A stretch of DNA of 64,000 bases. It comes from Siphonodentalium dalli. Taxonomy: Eukaryota; Mollusca; Scaphopoda; Gadilida; Siphonodentaliidae. This document shows positions 43,460 through 55,015 of the stretch, piece by piece. The notes below the pieces were generated by a model, which had not been told where the DNA came from, did no database searches, and saw only the letters and a list, made by a program, of their open reading frames with translations. The stretch spans positions 143,423,950 through 143,487,949 of the forward strand of contig CP136063.1 of the NCBI GenBank assembly GCA_032622095.1. Direction: 5' to 3'. The stretch's first letter is position 1. Every line of letters starts with the position of its first letter. The position numbers and the translations under genes are program-made.

Positions 43460-44530
43460 ATGCAAGACTATTTACTTGACGAGGACGTCGTGGGCTTAAA
43501 AACAATAGACCTAAAAATAGAGAATAGACTCAGCTGTTATGTGGAAATATGCATGATGTTTTACGCTGATGATACGAAAATCATGACGGAAGCCCCAACA
43601 GTATTACAACAACAACTGAATCACTCTGAAAAATGTTGCAATAAATGGAAAGAAACAGTGAATATCGAAAAAACGAAAATTGTCAACTTATCGAAGTCAA
43701 GTCCCAAAAGACAATATTTCTGTTCAAAGTTAGAGGAATCGATACAATAAACAAATTTAATTTCCTTGGAATATGTTTTTGCAAATCTGGATCAATCAAG
43801 ACGACAGAAAAGGCCCTGGCAGAAAAGGCAACCAAAGCCATGTACTCGGTTATAGGAAAATCGCGGAAGCAGTGTCTCTTGATCAAAACCCAACTTTATT
43901 TGTTCGACTTGCACATAATGTCAATTGTATTAATTGGCTGCGTGATTAGCGTTTCGGTAACAACGATATTCTGGAAAAAGTCCATCGAAAGTTTATGAAG
44001 CATATTCTTAACCTCCCAACTTTATGCAGTATTGGGAATGTGGGATGCTACAAATTGACATGACTCTGTATACACACGAGTATAATAAAATATTGGTGTA
44101 AAATCATGAACACTGAGGAGATAAGGTATCCCAGAATACTTCTGAAATTTGCACAGACTATGTTTGATATCAATACTAATAATTTCCTTTGTTACACCGA
44201 ATCTATGATTTATTAGAACACTGTAACCAATTACATGCATGACACAAGGAACGCTTATACTGGCCAATTCGTTTCGTATATACAGTGTGATTTAATTTCA
44301 CGATTCACAGATACCTGGGAAACCGATATGAATAACTCGTGGTAAGATATACCAAGTTTTTAAACATGACATATATTTCGAAAGGTATCTAACGTTGAAC
44401 GTAGTAAACCGAATTACATTATGTAAATTTAGAAAAAGTAACCGCTATTTTCCGATTGACACAGACGCTGATGAAACCTTGAACAAACTGGCTTCATTAT
44501 TTTCTCTAGTGCATGAGATTATAACTCGAA
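43460..44530 (+). pseudogene. LINE-F RT palm/thumb fragment
   Basis: The plus strand reads CMMFYADDTKIMTEAPTVLQ (RT motif C) and KWKETVNIEKTKIVNL, then, after a frameshift near 43690, FNFLGICFCKSGSIKTTEKA and KATKAMYSVIGKSRKQCLL, then FMKHILNLPT (about 43995) and further eroded C-terminal sequence to about 44530. The order matches the LINE-A family downstream of motif C. Motifs A and B are absent upstream, so it is a truncated dead copy. Confidence 0.75.
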
Positions 44531-44989
44531 CGACAGCGATTACTAAAAGAAATTACTAACAGAAAACAAAATACCATCAAAATGAGCGAAATTCTTAACC
44601 AGAACAATTCAACAGACATACGGAAATTATGCGACTTTATTAAAATGGTCATTCGGTTAAGCTTGGGTAGATACCGGAAATGATAGTAAATGAGTTACAA
44701 AATGATAGTAAATGAGTTACAACACTGTATTCTTGCGAAGCTAACAAGAAATAACATGCGCAAGCGACTAAACCAGAGCGGATACATACTATTAATTGTA
44801 TTACCTCGCCGGTAATATAATTGCAGGTGTCTATGCACTTTGTGTGAATCAATAATATGACACAATTATATATCGTGTCACTGGAAAGTACGTATGGCAA
44901 AGAGGTATATTATTTCTCTTGTAAAGACTGTGTATTGTGCAAGTCATGTACATAAATGTATCCTATGTTATATTAATACCTATGTATTA
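44531..44989. other. Spacer with short duplication
   Basis: AAATGATAGTAAATGAGTTACAA is repeated in tandem near 44678-44722. No gene was seen. Confidence 0.5.
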
Positions 44990-45397
44990 TGGGTCTACAG
45001 GGGCGGCGGAAGCTACAAAAAAGTGGGGGGGGGCACAATTTTTTTTAATATACAACATGTATGAATTGAAAACTGTTCCAATGTGCGCCAGCGCAAAGAT
45101 TGTTTAGTAAAATGTTATTCGTGGCTACCATTAGGAAAGTAGAAAAGAAGAAAGAGTTTAAATGATGCTACTCTGCTACTCACTTATTTTTGCAGTGGCA
45201 GCCAATGTGTGAAAGATGACCGATGACGTTGACACAACTTCTAAAACCGACATCCTTTGTCATATATGTTATGATGAAATTAGTATACACCATACTATAT
45301 AAATATGATCCAATTCACTCCACATACGACACACGTTGATATCGAAGAAACAATAATCACAAAATTCACAAGTAACTTTGAATATTAATAAATACTA

Positions 45398-48129
45398 TCT
45401 TCTATATCTATATTTGCGAATGTCTGTCTGTCTGTCTGTCTGTGTTCTATAGAAATTCACAGGGGACCATCTAAATGATGCCAAAGGGGTCTACTAGGAG
45501 TAGCTTTTTACGAGAAAGATAATGGTCGGGGTTAGAAATTTCTAAAGTGACGCCGTTGTTGTCAGGGGCAGAAAAGGGGGAGGGGCAGAAAAAAAAATTG
45601 TCGCCGATTGCCACCAAACTTATATATAATCATCCCCATAATATGAGGAATCTAATGGCGTGGTTTAAATATGGCAAAAGTCGCATCGTTCGCGTCAGGG
45701 GTGCCCGGAAGGGGGGGGGGAGATTTTGTTTCTGTCGCCGATTGCCACGAAACTTACATATAATCATTCCCATGATATGAAGAATCCAACGGTGTGGTTT
45801 AAATATGTCAAAAGTGGCGTCGTTTGAGTCAGGGATGAACAGAAGGGGAGAGGGGCACCAAAACTGATAAAACTAATTTTAGCGCCGATTTCCAACAAAT
45901 TGATATATATTCTTCTTCATGATATAAGGAATCTAATTGTGCGATTTAACAACGCCAAATTGTTGTTTTTGGATGAGAGATTGGGAGGGGTGGGCACTAA
46001 ATTTGATAATAAGTCGCCGATTGCCATCACACTTATACAAAATCATCCCCATAGTATGAGGAGTCTGATGGTGTGACTTTTATCTGTCAAATGTGGCCTC
46101 ATTCGAGTGAGGGTTGCATTGAAAGGGACAGGGGCACCAAAATTGATGCACATTTTTTTTAGCGCCAATTTCCACCAAATTGATACACGTTCTTATCCAT
46201 GATACGAGAAATCTAATCGTGATTTAAAGACGCCATAGTGGTGCTGTTTGGGTGAGAGATGGATAGGGGAGGGATTGGCACCAAATTTGATAAAACAATT
46301 GTTTAGTCGCCGATTATTACCAAACTTATAAACAATCATCTCCATGATATGAGGAGTGTAATCGTGTGGTTTAAGGAAGTCACAAGTGGGGCCATTCGAG
46401 TCAGTGGTGTATAGAGATGAGAGGGGCACACAAAATTATATCTATATGTTTAGTGCCGATTTCCACCAGATTGATACACATTCTTCTCCGTGATACGAGG
46501 AATCTTATCGTGTGGTTTAGATACACCAAATTGGTGCCCTATGGGTGAGAGATATGGGGACCTTAAATTTGATACGAATTTGTATACTCGCCAATTTTCA
46601 CCAATTTCATATATATGCATCTCTAATCTCTAATGAGTCTTAGTGTGTGCAGCTTGAGTCCGAAATAGGGACGGGAGGGTCACCAAAACTGATACAAAAT
46701 ATTTTTAGTACCAATTACCATCAAATTCAGACACGTTCTTCTCAAATGATACAAGAAATAAAATCGTGCTGTCTGTCTGTCTGTCTTTTTGTCTGTCTGT
46801 GTGCGTTATATATATAACTTCACGCGGTAGAATCGAGATGGCACCGAGGCGTTCTAAGAGGGGTAACCTTTTACAAGGAAGATGATGGTGTGGGTTAAAA
46901 TTTTCTAAAATGACGCTGTTGGTGTGAGGGGAAATTTTAAAAATATGGTGAAATAGTTTTGTCGCTGATTTCCACCAAACGAATACATAATCACCTTCGC
47001 AATATGGCGTTGTTCGAGTCAGCGTTGCATCAACAATTGATTTAATAAACCAAATTCCACCAAATTCATACACGTTTTTCTCTAATGATATACCATGAAT
47101 TATATCACATTTGGTGTCGTTTGCGTCACGGATGGCAAGCGGATATGCACTATCATTGATATTCGCCGATATTCACATATAAGTTATATACAGTCACCAG
47201 GCCATCTCCATATCATTTTAAGTAGTTCGGCGTTCACATTTCACAATCCCGACATATGGTGACCCACATAAGTCACTTGAACAATTATATCTTCTTAACA
47301 GTCTTATTTATATGGGAATGGCAATCAAGTCATTCACACAATGAGCTAGCAAAAAGAGATAACTAGAATAAGCATTAAACGTATATTTATCATTCTATTG
47401 AAGAGATACATATATTCGTGCAAACTGAGAGACCTTGAACCGTCAGAGGATTGCATATATATAATAACAAAATTTAGTCTGTTCCATTCAATACACTTTC
47501 CACAAAAAGTTACAATTTGTCAAGAGATATGGAAGGCCTGTTCAAAAATAGTGGTCACAGTGTGCAGTCAAATATAGTTTCTTCTGATATACAAGAAAAT
47601 GCAGTTAGTAGCACTAGACTTTTCAGGATCCTACCAATACTGACATCTGACAAGGGTTTTAGAACAGACTCATCGACTGACATAAACAACTCAAAATCTC
47701 GCACTGTACCTGGCACATGTAGCTGATATATGTGCGCAGCAACATTTCGTTTAAACTAAGAATATTTAGCCAATATATATAGCACCATGAACAGAGGAGC
47801 ACCTGGAAATTTCTTTGAAACATCTGTATCTTCATGGATATATGATAGCCAGGTGTCCTCGAGATCTTAGGCCAACCCACTAGATTGATTGATACATCTC
47901 AATATGTAAAACCCAATTATAATCTTTTATCGAACTAATGTGTTTATGATGTTCATGTATCATATTATAACGTCTAATGTATACGCAGTTGTAAATAAAT
48001 AAATACTTCATTATTGGTGGAACGGATTAATCGTGATAAACAGAATGACAATTAAGCAAGAGCATTCTCTATTCCCAACAAATATCCACAACATACATTA
48101 ACCTGGGCAACGCCGGGTAACCCTGCTAG
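45398..48129 (+). mobile_element. Helitron, 2732 bp, non-autonomous
   Basis: It starts A|TCTTCTATATCTATATTTGCG followed by a TGTC microsatellite, and ends with the hairpin-forming CCTGGGCAACGCCGGG, then TAACCCTGCTAG|T. These are canonical Helitron ends. It carries tandem monomers at 45601-46750, a second microsatellite plus an internal repeat of the 5' region (46765-46930), and a unique 3' part. No Rep/helicase. Confidence 0.88.
45601..46750. repeat. Alternating two-type tandem monomers in the Helitron
   Basis: Monomers of about 120-148 bp start TCGCCGATTGCCACCAAACTT (45601, 45735, 46014, 46307, 46588) or GCGCCGATTTCCACCAAATTG (45882, 46162, 46453, 46708). After the first two, the types alternate strictly, giving a higher-order dimer of about 255-293 bp. 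Frames through it are artefacts. Confidence 0.8.
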
Positions 48130-48756
48130 TAATATATATGTACATAGACACTTGCATGTACACAGTAAACTTCGTGTAGAAAATAATTAATCTAACTCTT
48201 CTTATTTGTCGGTAATAACGAATTAGCTGAGTTGATACAAAAAATCATTGTCAAGTTATTCCAATGAATACTCAGCATCAACTGATTTTGTATATAGCAA
48301 GTGATCCCATATCAGGAGTTTTACCTCCTTGGAAAGTAATTGTATACCTGCCAAGCCCCAGATTTGCAGTTTTATTGAAGACACTCAAATTTAAACCTTT
48401 GATTGGTATGATGAATGTGATTTTAATTAGACAAGTTGCTGGGTCCAAGACATGGCTATGATGGTACCCCCAGAAGACATGAGTTCTACAAAGAACTCAA
48501 AGTCTGTAGTAAAATTCCCAGCGGACAATTACTCAGACACAGTGTCAATATTGACCAAGGATTAACTATATATCTTGCTAGCCATAGCCATAGTGGCATG
48601 ACTGATAATATTAAACACATTTGTCTTGGGAATCAAAAATTATTTGCTCCAATGTATTTAGTATTGGAAGATTATGTACCCATACTTGGGGGAAAAAAGT
48701 GGGGGGGGGCACGTGCCCCCTGTGCCCCCTGGCTCCGCCGCCCCTGCTGGGTCTAT

Positions 48757-48942
48757 AATATTAAACAAATTAATCGAATTGGAGCACGACATCGGCTATG
48801 CGGAACACATCACAATAGAAACCGGCTTGCAACTGAGTCCAACAGCAACCTCAGTCGGAACAAATTCAGCTTGGCGGAGAACGGCAAGGCTTACGAGACG
48901 GGCAATCATGCCATTCGTCTTAAGAAAAAATTATGGTGGTGA
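48757..48942 (+). other. Exon-like open segment, unidentified
   Basis: It reads ILNKLIELEHDIGYAEHITI and continues with balanced composition to VLRKNYGG, followed by GTGAGT, a good splice-donor match. No domain recognised and no neighbouring exon was found. It could be the edge of an unknown repeat. Confidence 0.2.
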
Positions 48943-49075
48943 GTTACATATACATAAATAAATTCATGAATTTAACACTGAACAACGACCTACATGTATG
49001 AACTGATGATAACCATAATAGAGATGATTGTTATTTAACCATCCAATCATGCCTTCATAATTGCTGTATTGACTA

Positions 49076-49662
49076 CTAGCTGGGGTCGGGGTACCAGGCG
49101 TTGCTCGTGTGAAGAATGCTTAAAAACTATTAATGGCCCTTCATGTCATTTAAAATAATGATTATTCATCTGAGGTAAACACCATCTAGTACATGACTCT
49201 CCAGATAAAGTTACATCTATATTTTAAGTTGATATAAACGCTCCTTATTGCTAATTATTAGTATCTCTTTGAATCATCGGAGATCAACAGCACCTATCTC
49301 GTGACAGTCTAGTCAATTTACTTTTTTGCACCAATTGTCCGACTTATCATCTGGGCTAATAATAAACGCTCTTTATTTATCATGTAATTGATCAGTCCAC
49401 ATTTAAGTAATCTGATGTCAAATACGCCTATCCCGTGACATTGCCCTTGTCAGGTGACGTATCTGTACCAATTTTCTTACATATCTATATATAATAGCTA
49501 TTATTGCCTATTTAAGACATCAGAGGGGAACGGGACCTGTGTTATAATATATAACGCTACCAGGTTCAAATTACCCCTATATACAAAATGTTCAGCTTCG
49601 ATGGTCCAGCCAGTCGCATATATTGCAGACAAACAAACACAAGTGAGTTTTATTAGTATAGA
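49076..49662 (-). mobile_element. Helitron, 587 bp, non-autonomous
   Basis: On the minus strand it starts A|TCTATACTAATAAAACTC with a GTTTGTTTGTCTG tract and ends GCAACGCCTGGTACC...CCAGCTAG|T. The GCAACGCC word and CTAG end match the Helitron at 45398-48129. No coding sequence. Confidence 0.7.
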
Positions 49663-50034
49663 TTAGTTTAGCAATTATCTCATCTAACTGTTTGTACACA
49701 TGCCGCATGATAGCCTTATTTATAGCTTTAGTTATAGCTTTATTTAACAATGGTGTTATTTGCGCTTCTAATTACTCCATCATCATCCGAACCGATATAG
49801 CATATACTCAAAGCTTCCATTTGACCTATTCCAAAGATATACAAGCACGATGACCCCGTCACGATTATGGGCGTAAAGTGCGTTATAGAAGAGTAACGGG
49901 ATGGGACTCGGTCCAAAAACAGCATCATCCCAACCGATACCCCAAGCTGTTGTGGACCGAGTCAACCTGTGTTGTATCTGGGCGTACCCACCGGGTGCTG
50001 CGGGAAATCCTAGCCAACCACCGATGATGCCACA
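49663..50034. other. Spacer, no gene
   Basis: No gene recognised. ATAGCTTTA is repeated three times near 49717-49742. Confidence 0.4.
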
Positions 50035-50486
50035 GGTTACAAACAACTAATTATATAGAGTTACTCTTCTTGAATTTGTGTAGGGAAACTTGAGTCAGCA
50101 TAAAACAAAATTCTGGCTACTGATTGGTTGATTATCATTGAGGGAAATATCCCTAATCGGGAACAGAAAATCATAGCCTACGTAAATATGGCGATCGTGT
50201 ATGTTTAGATGTCCAGGAAGAGTCTGGTGGCGTCCAGAAGTTACGGAAGGGGTCTGGGTATTTTTATGCTGCTGATTTTTTTTCAGTAAATGGGGTAGTT
50301 GTGGAAATGCAAGATTATCGTTTGAAAAAAATACCGAAAAGGGCGCGTTTGTTGTCACATACTGGTGAAGAGGATGACGTTCTACGGGAAAATTGACCAC
50401 TTGAAGTTCAACTAGGTCAAACCCATGGCCGGCGGGACTTTTAGTTAACACTGTCGCCTATGGAAAATAATTAGTTGTGTGTAACC
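50035..50486 (+). mobile_element. GGTTACA-MITE copy 2 (452 bp), intact
   Basis: The terminal repeats are GGTTACAAACAACTAATTAT and, reversed, GGTTACACACAACTAATTAT. Weak similarity may extend several bases outward (TGCC). It is an uninterrupted reference copy: the word CCTACGTAAATATGG is the site into which a 2-kb insertion occurred in copy 3. Confidence 0.85.
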
Positions 50487-51380
50487 TATAGGCAAATAAA
50501 TCACATTTTTCAAATATCGTTCAGGGCAGCGAATTTAGGAACACTGATAAACAAAGACTGAATCGTTTTGTTGAGTTATTATATTTTCACGCCCTACAGA
50601 CCCATTTTCGGATTATGCGAGACATTTATTAACCCTCTGTAGCCGGAACTTCAACTTTTTCCGGAGGCGAAATTTTCTGAAAATCATCCATTTTGTGCAT
50701 ATGGGTGGACCTTTAATGTTCAAAATAGCACGGTCGAGGTGATGGAAGTTTCTCTGATAGAAATTCGACTCAAACTCCTGAAAAGTACTGAAATTGAAAG
50801 GGACATCCGCCTATCATTGAACCAAACCATCATCGGATGGTGAAATTTTGAGGGGGGGGGGGGGGTCTATTTCAAATGCAATTAAACATTGTATTGTTCA
50901 AAATTAGATAAATTCCTTAAAACATATGGTAGATATACGTGACTAGTTTTCAAAACTTATACATATTACTTTCTATCGTGTGCGTTATGCACGCGAGTCG
51001 GTTTTTACAAATTAAATTATGATGAAAAACCCTGAATTTGGGGTGTGGTCACATTTGTGGTCATAATATCCCCACTAGTGAGTGGATGTACATGGGACAT
51101 GCGACACGGTGCAGTATATATGGCTATGACAAGCCTAACATGAGACATTAGTATCTTTTCTACTAAACTGCGCTTCCAGATTTATCAGGATTCTATTACT
51201 GGTGTTATTTCTTACCCCCCAAAAATTGTTAATTTTAAAACGGGCTATGTGTGTTAAATGACCGCTGGGAGATAATAGGATGTCCAATGACTCCTATATT
51301 TCTATTGTATCACGGTAAAGCTTTTTTTGTAAAATTGGCGCGGTTTACACGATCAAACTTCAATTTTCTTTTCAATTATA
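50487..51380. other. Intergenic, no gene
   Basis: A G-run lies at about 50850-50865. No frame with recognisable content, and no repeat structure was identified. Confidence 0.4.
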
Positions 51381-53846
51381 GGTTACAAACAACTAATTAT
51401 ATAGAGTTACTCTTCTTGAAATTGTGTAGGGAAACTCGAGTCACCATAAAACAAAATTCTGGCTGCTGATTGGTTGATTATCAGTGAGGGAAATATCCCT
51501 AATCGGGAACAGAAAATCATAGCCTACGTAACTAGAATGCACTCAGAGAGATGCCAACGTGTGCAAAAATGTAATAAACAATAATTTCACTGTATTTTAC
51601 TTAATTTATTTAATTTAATCAAATGTTAGCAAAAAAAGACAATTACCATTTCTCATTTCATCACAGATAAAAGGAAAATTACTATATTAATCATTTAAGT
51701 AATTAAAACCAATTCCATGTTGCCGAAAGGATGAGACTTTAATATCGATTGCATTTTTTTCAGCGGCATATTTTGATTTTCAATTTCCGATAGTCAAAGT
51801 TGACCAAAGGAGCAATTATAAGAAATAATTAATATTATTTGTGTAAATATTGATAGCAGCCAATATGCAACAATAAATATCAATAATTAATCAATAATTA
51901 ATCAATAACGATCATTTTATGTAATAATAAACTCTTCAAACGGTGTTTGTGTCAACAAATGCGTTTTGTTTTGTGTTACGTCATTCGTCGTATTTGACCC
52001 GAAACTCGGCTGAAGGTTAGGCTATTCAGCCTATTGCCTCGAATTAAGAAATCGCGTTTTGAATGTCTCTCTTTTCCCGCACGATAAAAAGAGGTCTTCG
52101 CACGAACCAAAAATGATAAAAACTTCCCAATTATAAGTAAAAATACCCAAATGAAGGAGTCTATGTAGGTCCCGAAGGAGTCCGAGTATAGACTCTTTGA
52201 TGTAGAATTCTGATGGAGAAAATGTTGGTCGATCTATTTTTGTCATAACTCTGACGTATTTTGACCTGTGAGAAAAAAAATCTAAATCGAGGCTCACTAC
52301 GAGCATGCCAGTTTTAAATATAGAAACAGGAATCCCGACAAATGGCGATATCGGCGACAAACAAATAATCGAAAACAACACATAAAACTAGAATGCACTC
52401 AGAGAGATGCCAACGTGCGCAAAAATGTAATAAACAATAATTTAAAACATAATTTTACTGTATTTTACTTAATTTATTTAATTTAATTTAATGTTAGCAA
52501 AAAAGACAATTACCATTTCTCATTTCATCACAGATAAAAGGCAAATTACTATATTAATCATTTAAGTAATTAAAACCAATTCCATGTTGCCGAAAGGATG
52601 AGACTTTAATATCGATTAAATTTTTTTCAGCGGCATATTTTCATTTTCATTTTCCGATAGTCAAAGTTGACCAAAGGAGCAATTATAAGAAATAATTAAT
52701 ATAATTTGTGTAAATATTGATAGCAGCCAATATGCAACAATAAATATCAATAATTAATCAATAATTAATCAATAACGATCATTTTATGTAATAATAAACT
52801 CTTCAAACGGTGTTTGTGTCAACAAATGCGTTTTGTTTTGTGTTACGTCATTCGTCGTATTTGACCCGGAACTCGGCTGAAGGTTAGGCTATTCTGCATA
52901 TTGCGTCGAATTACGAAATCGCGTTTTGAATGTCTCTCTTTTCCCGCACGATAAAAAGAGGTCTTCGCACGAACCAAAAATGATAAAACTTCCCAATTAT
53001 AAGTACAAATACACAAATGAAGGAGTCTATGTAGGTCCCGAAGGAGTCTATAGACTCTTTGATGTAGAGTTCTGATGGAGAAAATGTTGGTCGATCTATT
53101 TTGTCATAACTCTGACGTATTTTGACCTGGGTAAAAAAATCGAAATCGAGGCTCACTACTAGCATGCCAGTTTTAAATATAGAAACAGGGAATCCCAACA
53201 AATGGCGATATCGGCGACAAACAAATAATCGAAAACAACCCATAAAATAAACATAGCAAAAACGCGGCACGGTAAAAGTGTCAGAACGCCACGAGGTTTT
53301 ATGTCGATTTTGGTGACGTCATGGAGTGAAACGGAGTAGGGTGACACCAACCTACGAATCTGTCTGATCGCCATACTGTTGCGCGAGCGCACGTAATAAA
53401 CATAGCAAAAACGCGGCACAGTAAAAATGTCAGAACGCCACGAGGTTTTACGTCGTTTTTGGTGACGTCATGGAGTGAAACGGAGTAGGGTGACACCAAC
53501 CTACGAATATGTCTGATCGTCATACTGTTGCGCGAGCGCACGTAAATATGGCGATCGTGTATGTTTAGATGTCCAGGAAGGGTCTGGTGGCGTCCAGAAG
53601 TTACGGAAGGGGTCTGGGTATTTTTATGCTGCTGATTTTTTTGCAGTAAATGGGGTAGTTGTGGAAATGCAACATTATCGTTTGAAAAAAATACCGAAAA
53701 GGGCGCGTTTGTTGTCACATACTGGTGCAGAGGATGACGTTCTACGGGAAAATTGACCACTTGAAGTTCAACTAGGTCAAACCCATGGCCGGCGGGACTT
53801 TTAGTTAACACTGTCGCCTATGGAAAATAATTAGTTGTGTGTAACC
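51381..53846 (+). mobile_element. GGTTACA-MITE copy 3, split by insertion
   Basis: The left part is 51381-51531 and the right part 53546-53846. Together they are 452 bp, the same length as copy 2, and join exactly at ACGTAA. The terminal repeats are as in copy 2. Confidence 0.88.
51532..53539. mobile_element. Unclassified 2-kb insertion with tandem blocks
   Basis: It is flanked by ACGTAA at 51526-51531 and 53540-53545. It contains two direct copies of an 856-860 bp block starting CTAGAATGCACTCAGAGAG (51532 and 52388), then two direct 149-bp copies starting TAAACATAGCAAAAACGCGG (53248 and 53397). No TIRs, no poly(A) tail and no recognisable protein; the 116-119 codon minus frames are simply the two copies of one frame. 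The CTAG at the left end with a weak hairpin could be a reverse-oriented Helitron 3' end, but no 5' TC end fits. Confidence 0.7.
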
Positions 53847-54029
53847 CACAGTACTTCACATCGAAGCTGTTGCCGTGGATGCCCTGGCGAATCTGGATAT
53901 GTGTATGAGACGGTTTATACAGTGCGGCGGGCGAGTGCCTGGAGTGTGGGACACGCAAGCTGAAAGCTGATCTCGTGGTCCCGATGACTCACGACGACTG
54001 GGTTATGATGTGAGCACACGTTTACTATT
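53847..54029. other. Spacer with short unidentified frame
   Basis: The frame includes GECLECGTRKLKADL and PMTHDDWV. It is too short to call, and no domain was assigned. Confidence 0.2.
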
Positions 54030-55015
54030 TTGGAATTATATCACTTGACAAGTTGTATTTTATGAAACTCGGAACAGGATAAAGACAGTTTCAATTGGGT
54101 GAAAATTAGGCCCCCGCGAATCGGGCATTTTCATTTCGAATCTCAAATCTAATCAGAGCTATTCTGAATCATCCTATACCTATACATTCAGTGTTTAGGA
54201 TACAATATAGCACCAAACAAAAACATAAAACCTAGGCTACTAATATGTGAATTTCACCATTATCAACCATTTAAAGCAGCACGGTCTGCTTGTTTTTCAA
54301 GAATTTTACATATTCATTTCTGTGTCAAAAATGGATTCACCATTCATAAAAAACATGAGCTATATTGTGCCGATTTATTTAATGTGTATGCTAACTGGCA
54401 ACTCCACCAGATAACGATTTCGGGTTGCAAAGTCCACGATGGAAACATGTGGATTTGAACCCGTATCGCCAGGGATTGAGTGCGAAACGGCTTGGAGTTG
54501 TACCCCTAACCGATTGAGCCACCGAGGCCCCTTTACTCTATTAAAATTATATCACTTGTGTCAGTTGTATTTTATGACAGAGAAACTTAGAACATGATTT
54601 AGACAGTTTCAATTGGGCGAAAATTAGAGTCTTGCGAATCGGGAATTTCATTTCGAATCTCGAGTCAACCAAGTTATTCTGAATCGTCCTGTACCCTATG
54701 TTGTATTTATGGGTTTTAATAGTTAGGCCTGGTAGAGTAAAACCTGTATCAAATAGATGCTTCTCGGCAAACGGCTCCAATATAGCGATATTGGAGCGAA
54801 GATACGGGAAAATCCGGAAACCACCGAGGATGCCCGAAGATAGCCGGAAGTTCACGAGATGGCGAGGCTGACGGAAACCCATGACTAAAATCCAAACCAA
54901 CCTATTGACAACATCGTGTATTTCTATTGCTGTATTATTAAAAGGTATTATTTCACACCTGCACTTCATGTATAATTATTCACAATGCTGCACTGTACCC
55001 CAACATTATAACAAA
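54030..55015. repeat. Compound repeat, order R-P-SINE-R'-Q
   Basis: Block R (AGACAGTTTCAATTGGGYGAAAATTAG; ATTCTGAATC) occurs at 54040-54170 and 54545-54700. Block P (CATTCAGTGTTTA; TTTCACCATTATCAACCATTTAAAGC; CATTCATAAAAAACATGAG) is at 54175-54400. Block Q (GTTTTAATAGTTAGGCCTGG; CTTCTCGGCAAACGGCTCC; CGAGATGGCGAGGCTGACGG) is at 54705-55015. P and Q reappear in the order Q-P at 61863-62395. Minus-strand frames in Q (140 and 105 codons) are shared only because the DNA is repeated. Confidence 0.75.
54440..54532 (-). repeat. tRNA-derived SINE head
   Basis: On the minus strand, GGGCCTCGGTGGCTCAATCGG begins at about 54532. TGGCTCAATCGG (54521-54510) fits the pol III A box, and GGTTCAAATCC (54461-54451) fits the B box. 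The spacing of about 48 bp resembles a class II tRNA (Leu/Ser type). It is not a clean tRNA because the acceptor arms do not pair. It sits between the P and R' blocks. Confidence 0.65.

Larger units (their letters stand above)
44998..48747. mobile_element. hAT element, interrupted by a Helitron
   Basis: The left end is CAGGGGCGGCGGAAGC and the right end, reversed, is CAGGGGCGGCGGAGCC with one extra outer base. TGGGTCTA (8 bp) flanks it at 44990-44997 and 48748-48755. Both ends carry G/C-runs (GTGGGGGGGGGCAC). Without the Helitron the element is about 1 kb, in two parts (44998-45397 and 48130-48747), with no transposase. It is non-autonomous and older than the Helitron inside it. Confidence 0.85.

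Noticed and set aside
45418-45440. TGTC microsatellite considered as part of a CRISPR-like or telomeric repeat
   Set aside because: It is a simple tetranucleotide tract at the Helitron 5' end. No spacers, and not a telomere motif.
45547-47073. 77-122 codon frames in the Helitron array
   Set aside because: They run through tandem monomers and homopolymers and have no domain content.
52031-53811. Minus frames of 86-170 codons
   Set aside because: The same peptide appears twice because of the tandem duplications, and the longest one crosses the MITE and the insertion. Not a gene.
54547-54969. 140-codon minus frame repeated at 61746-62063
   Set aside because: Shared only because the DNA is a dispersed repeat. 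No domain, and the frames differ outside block Q.
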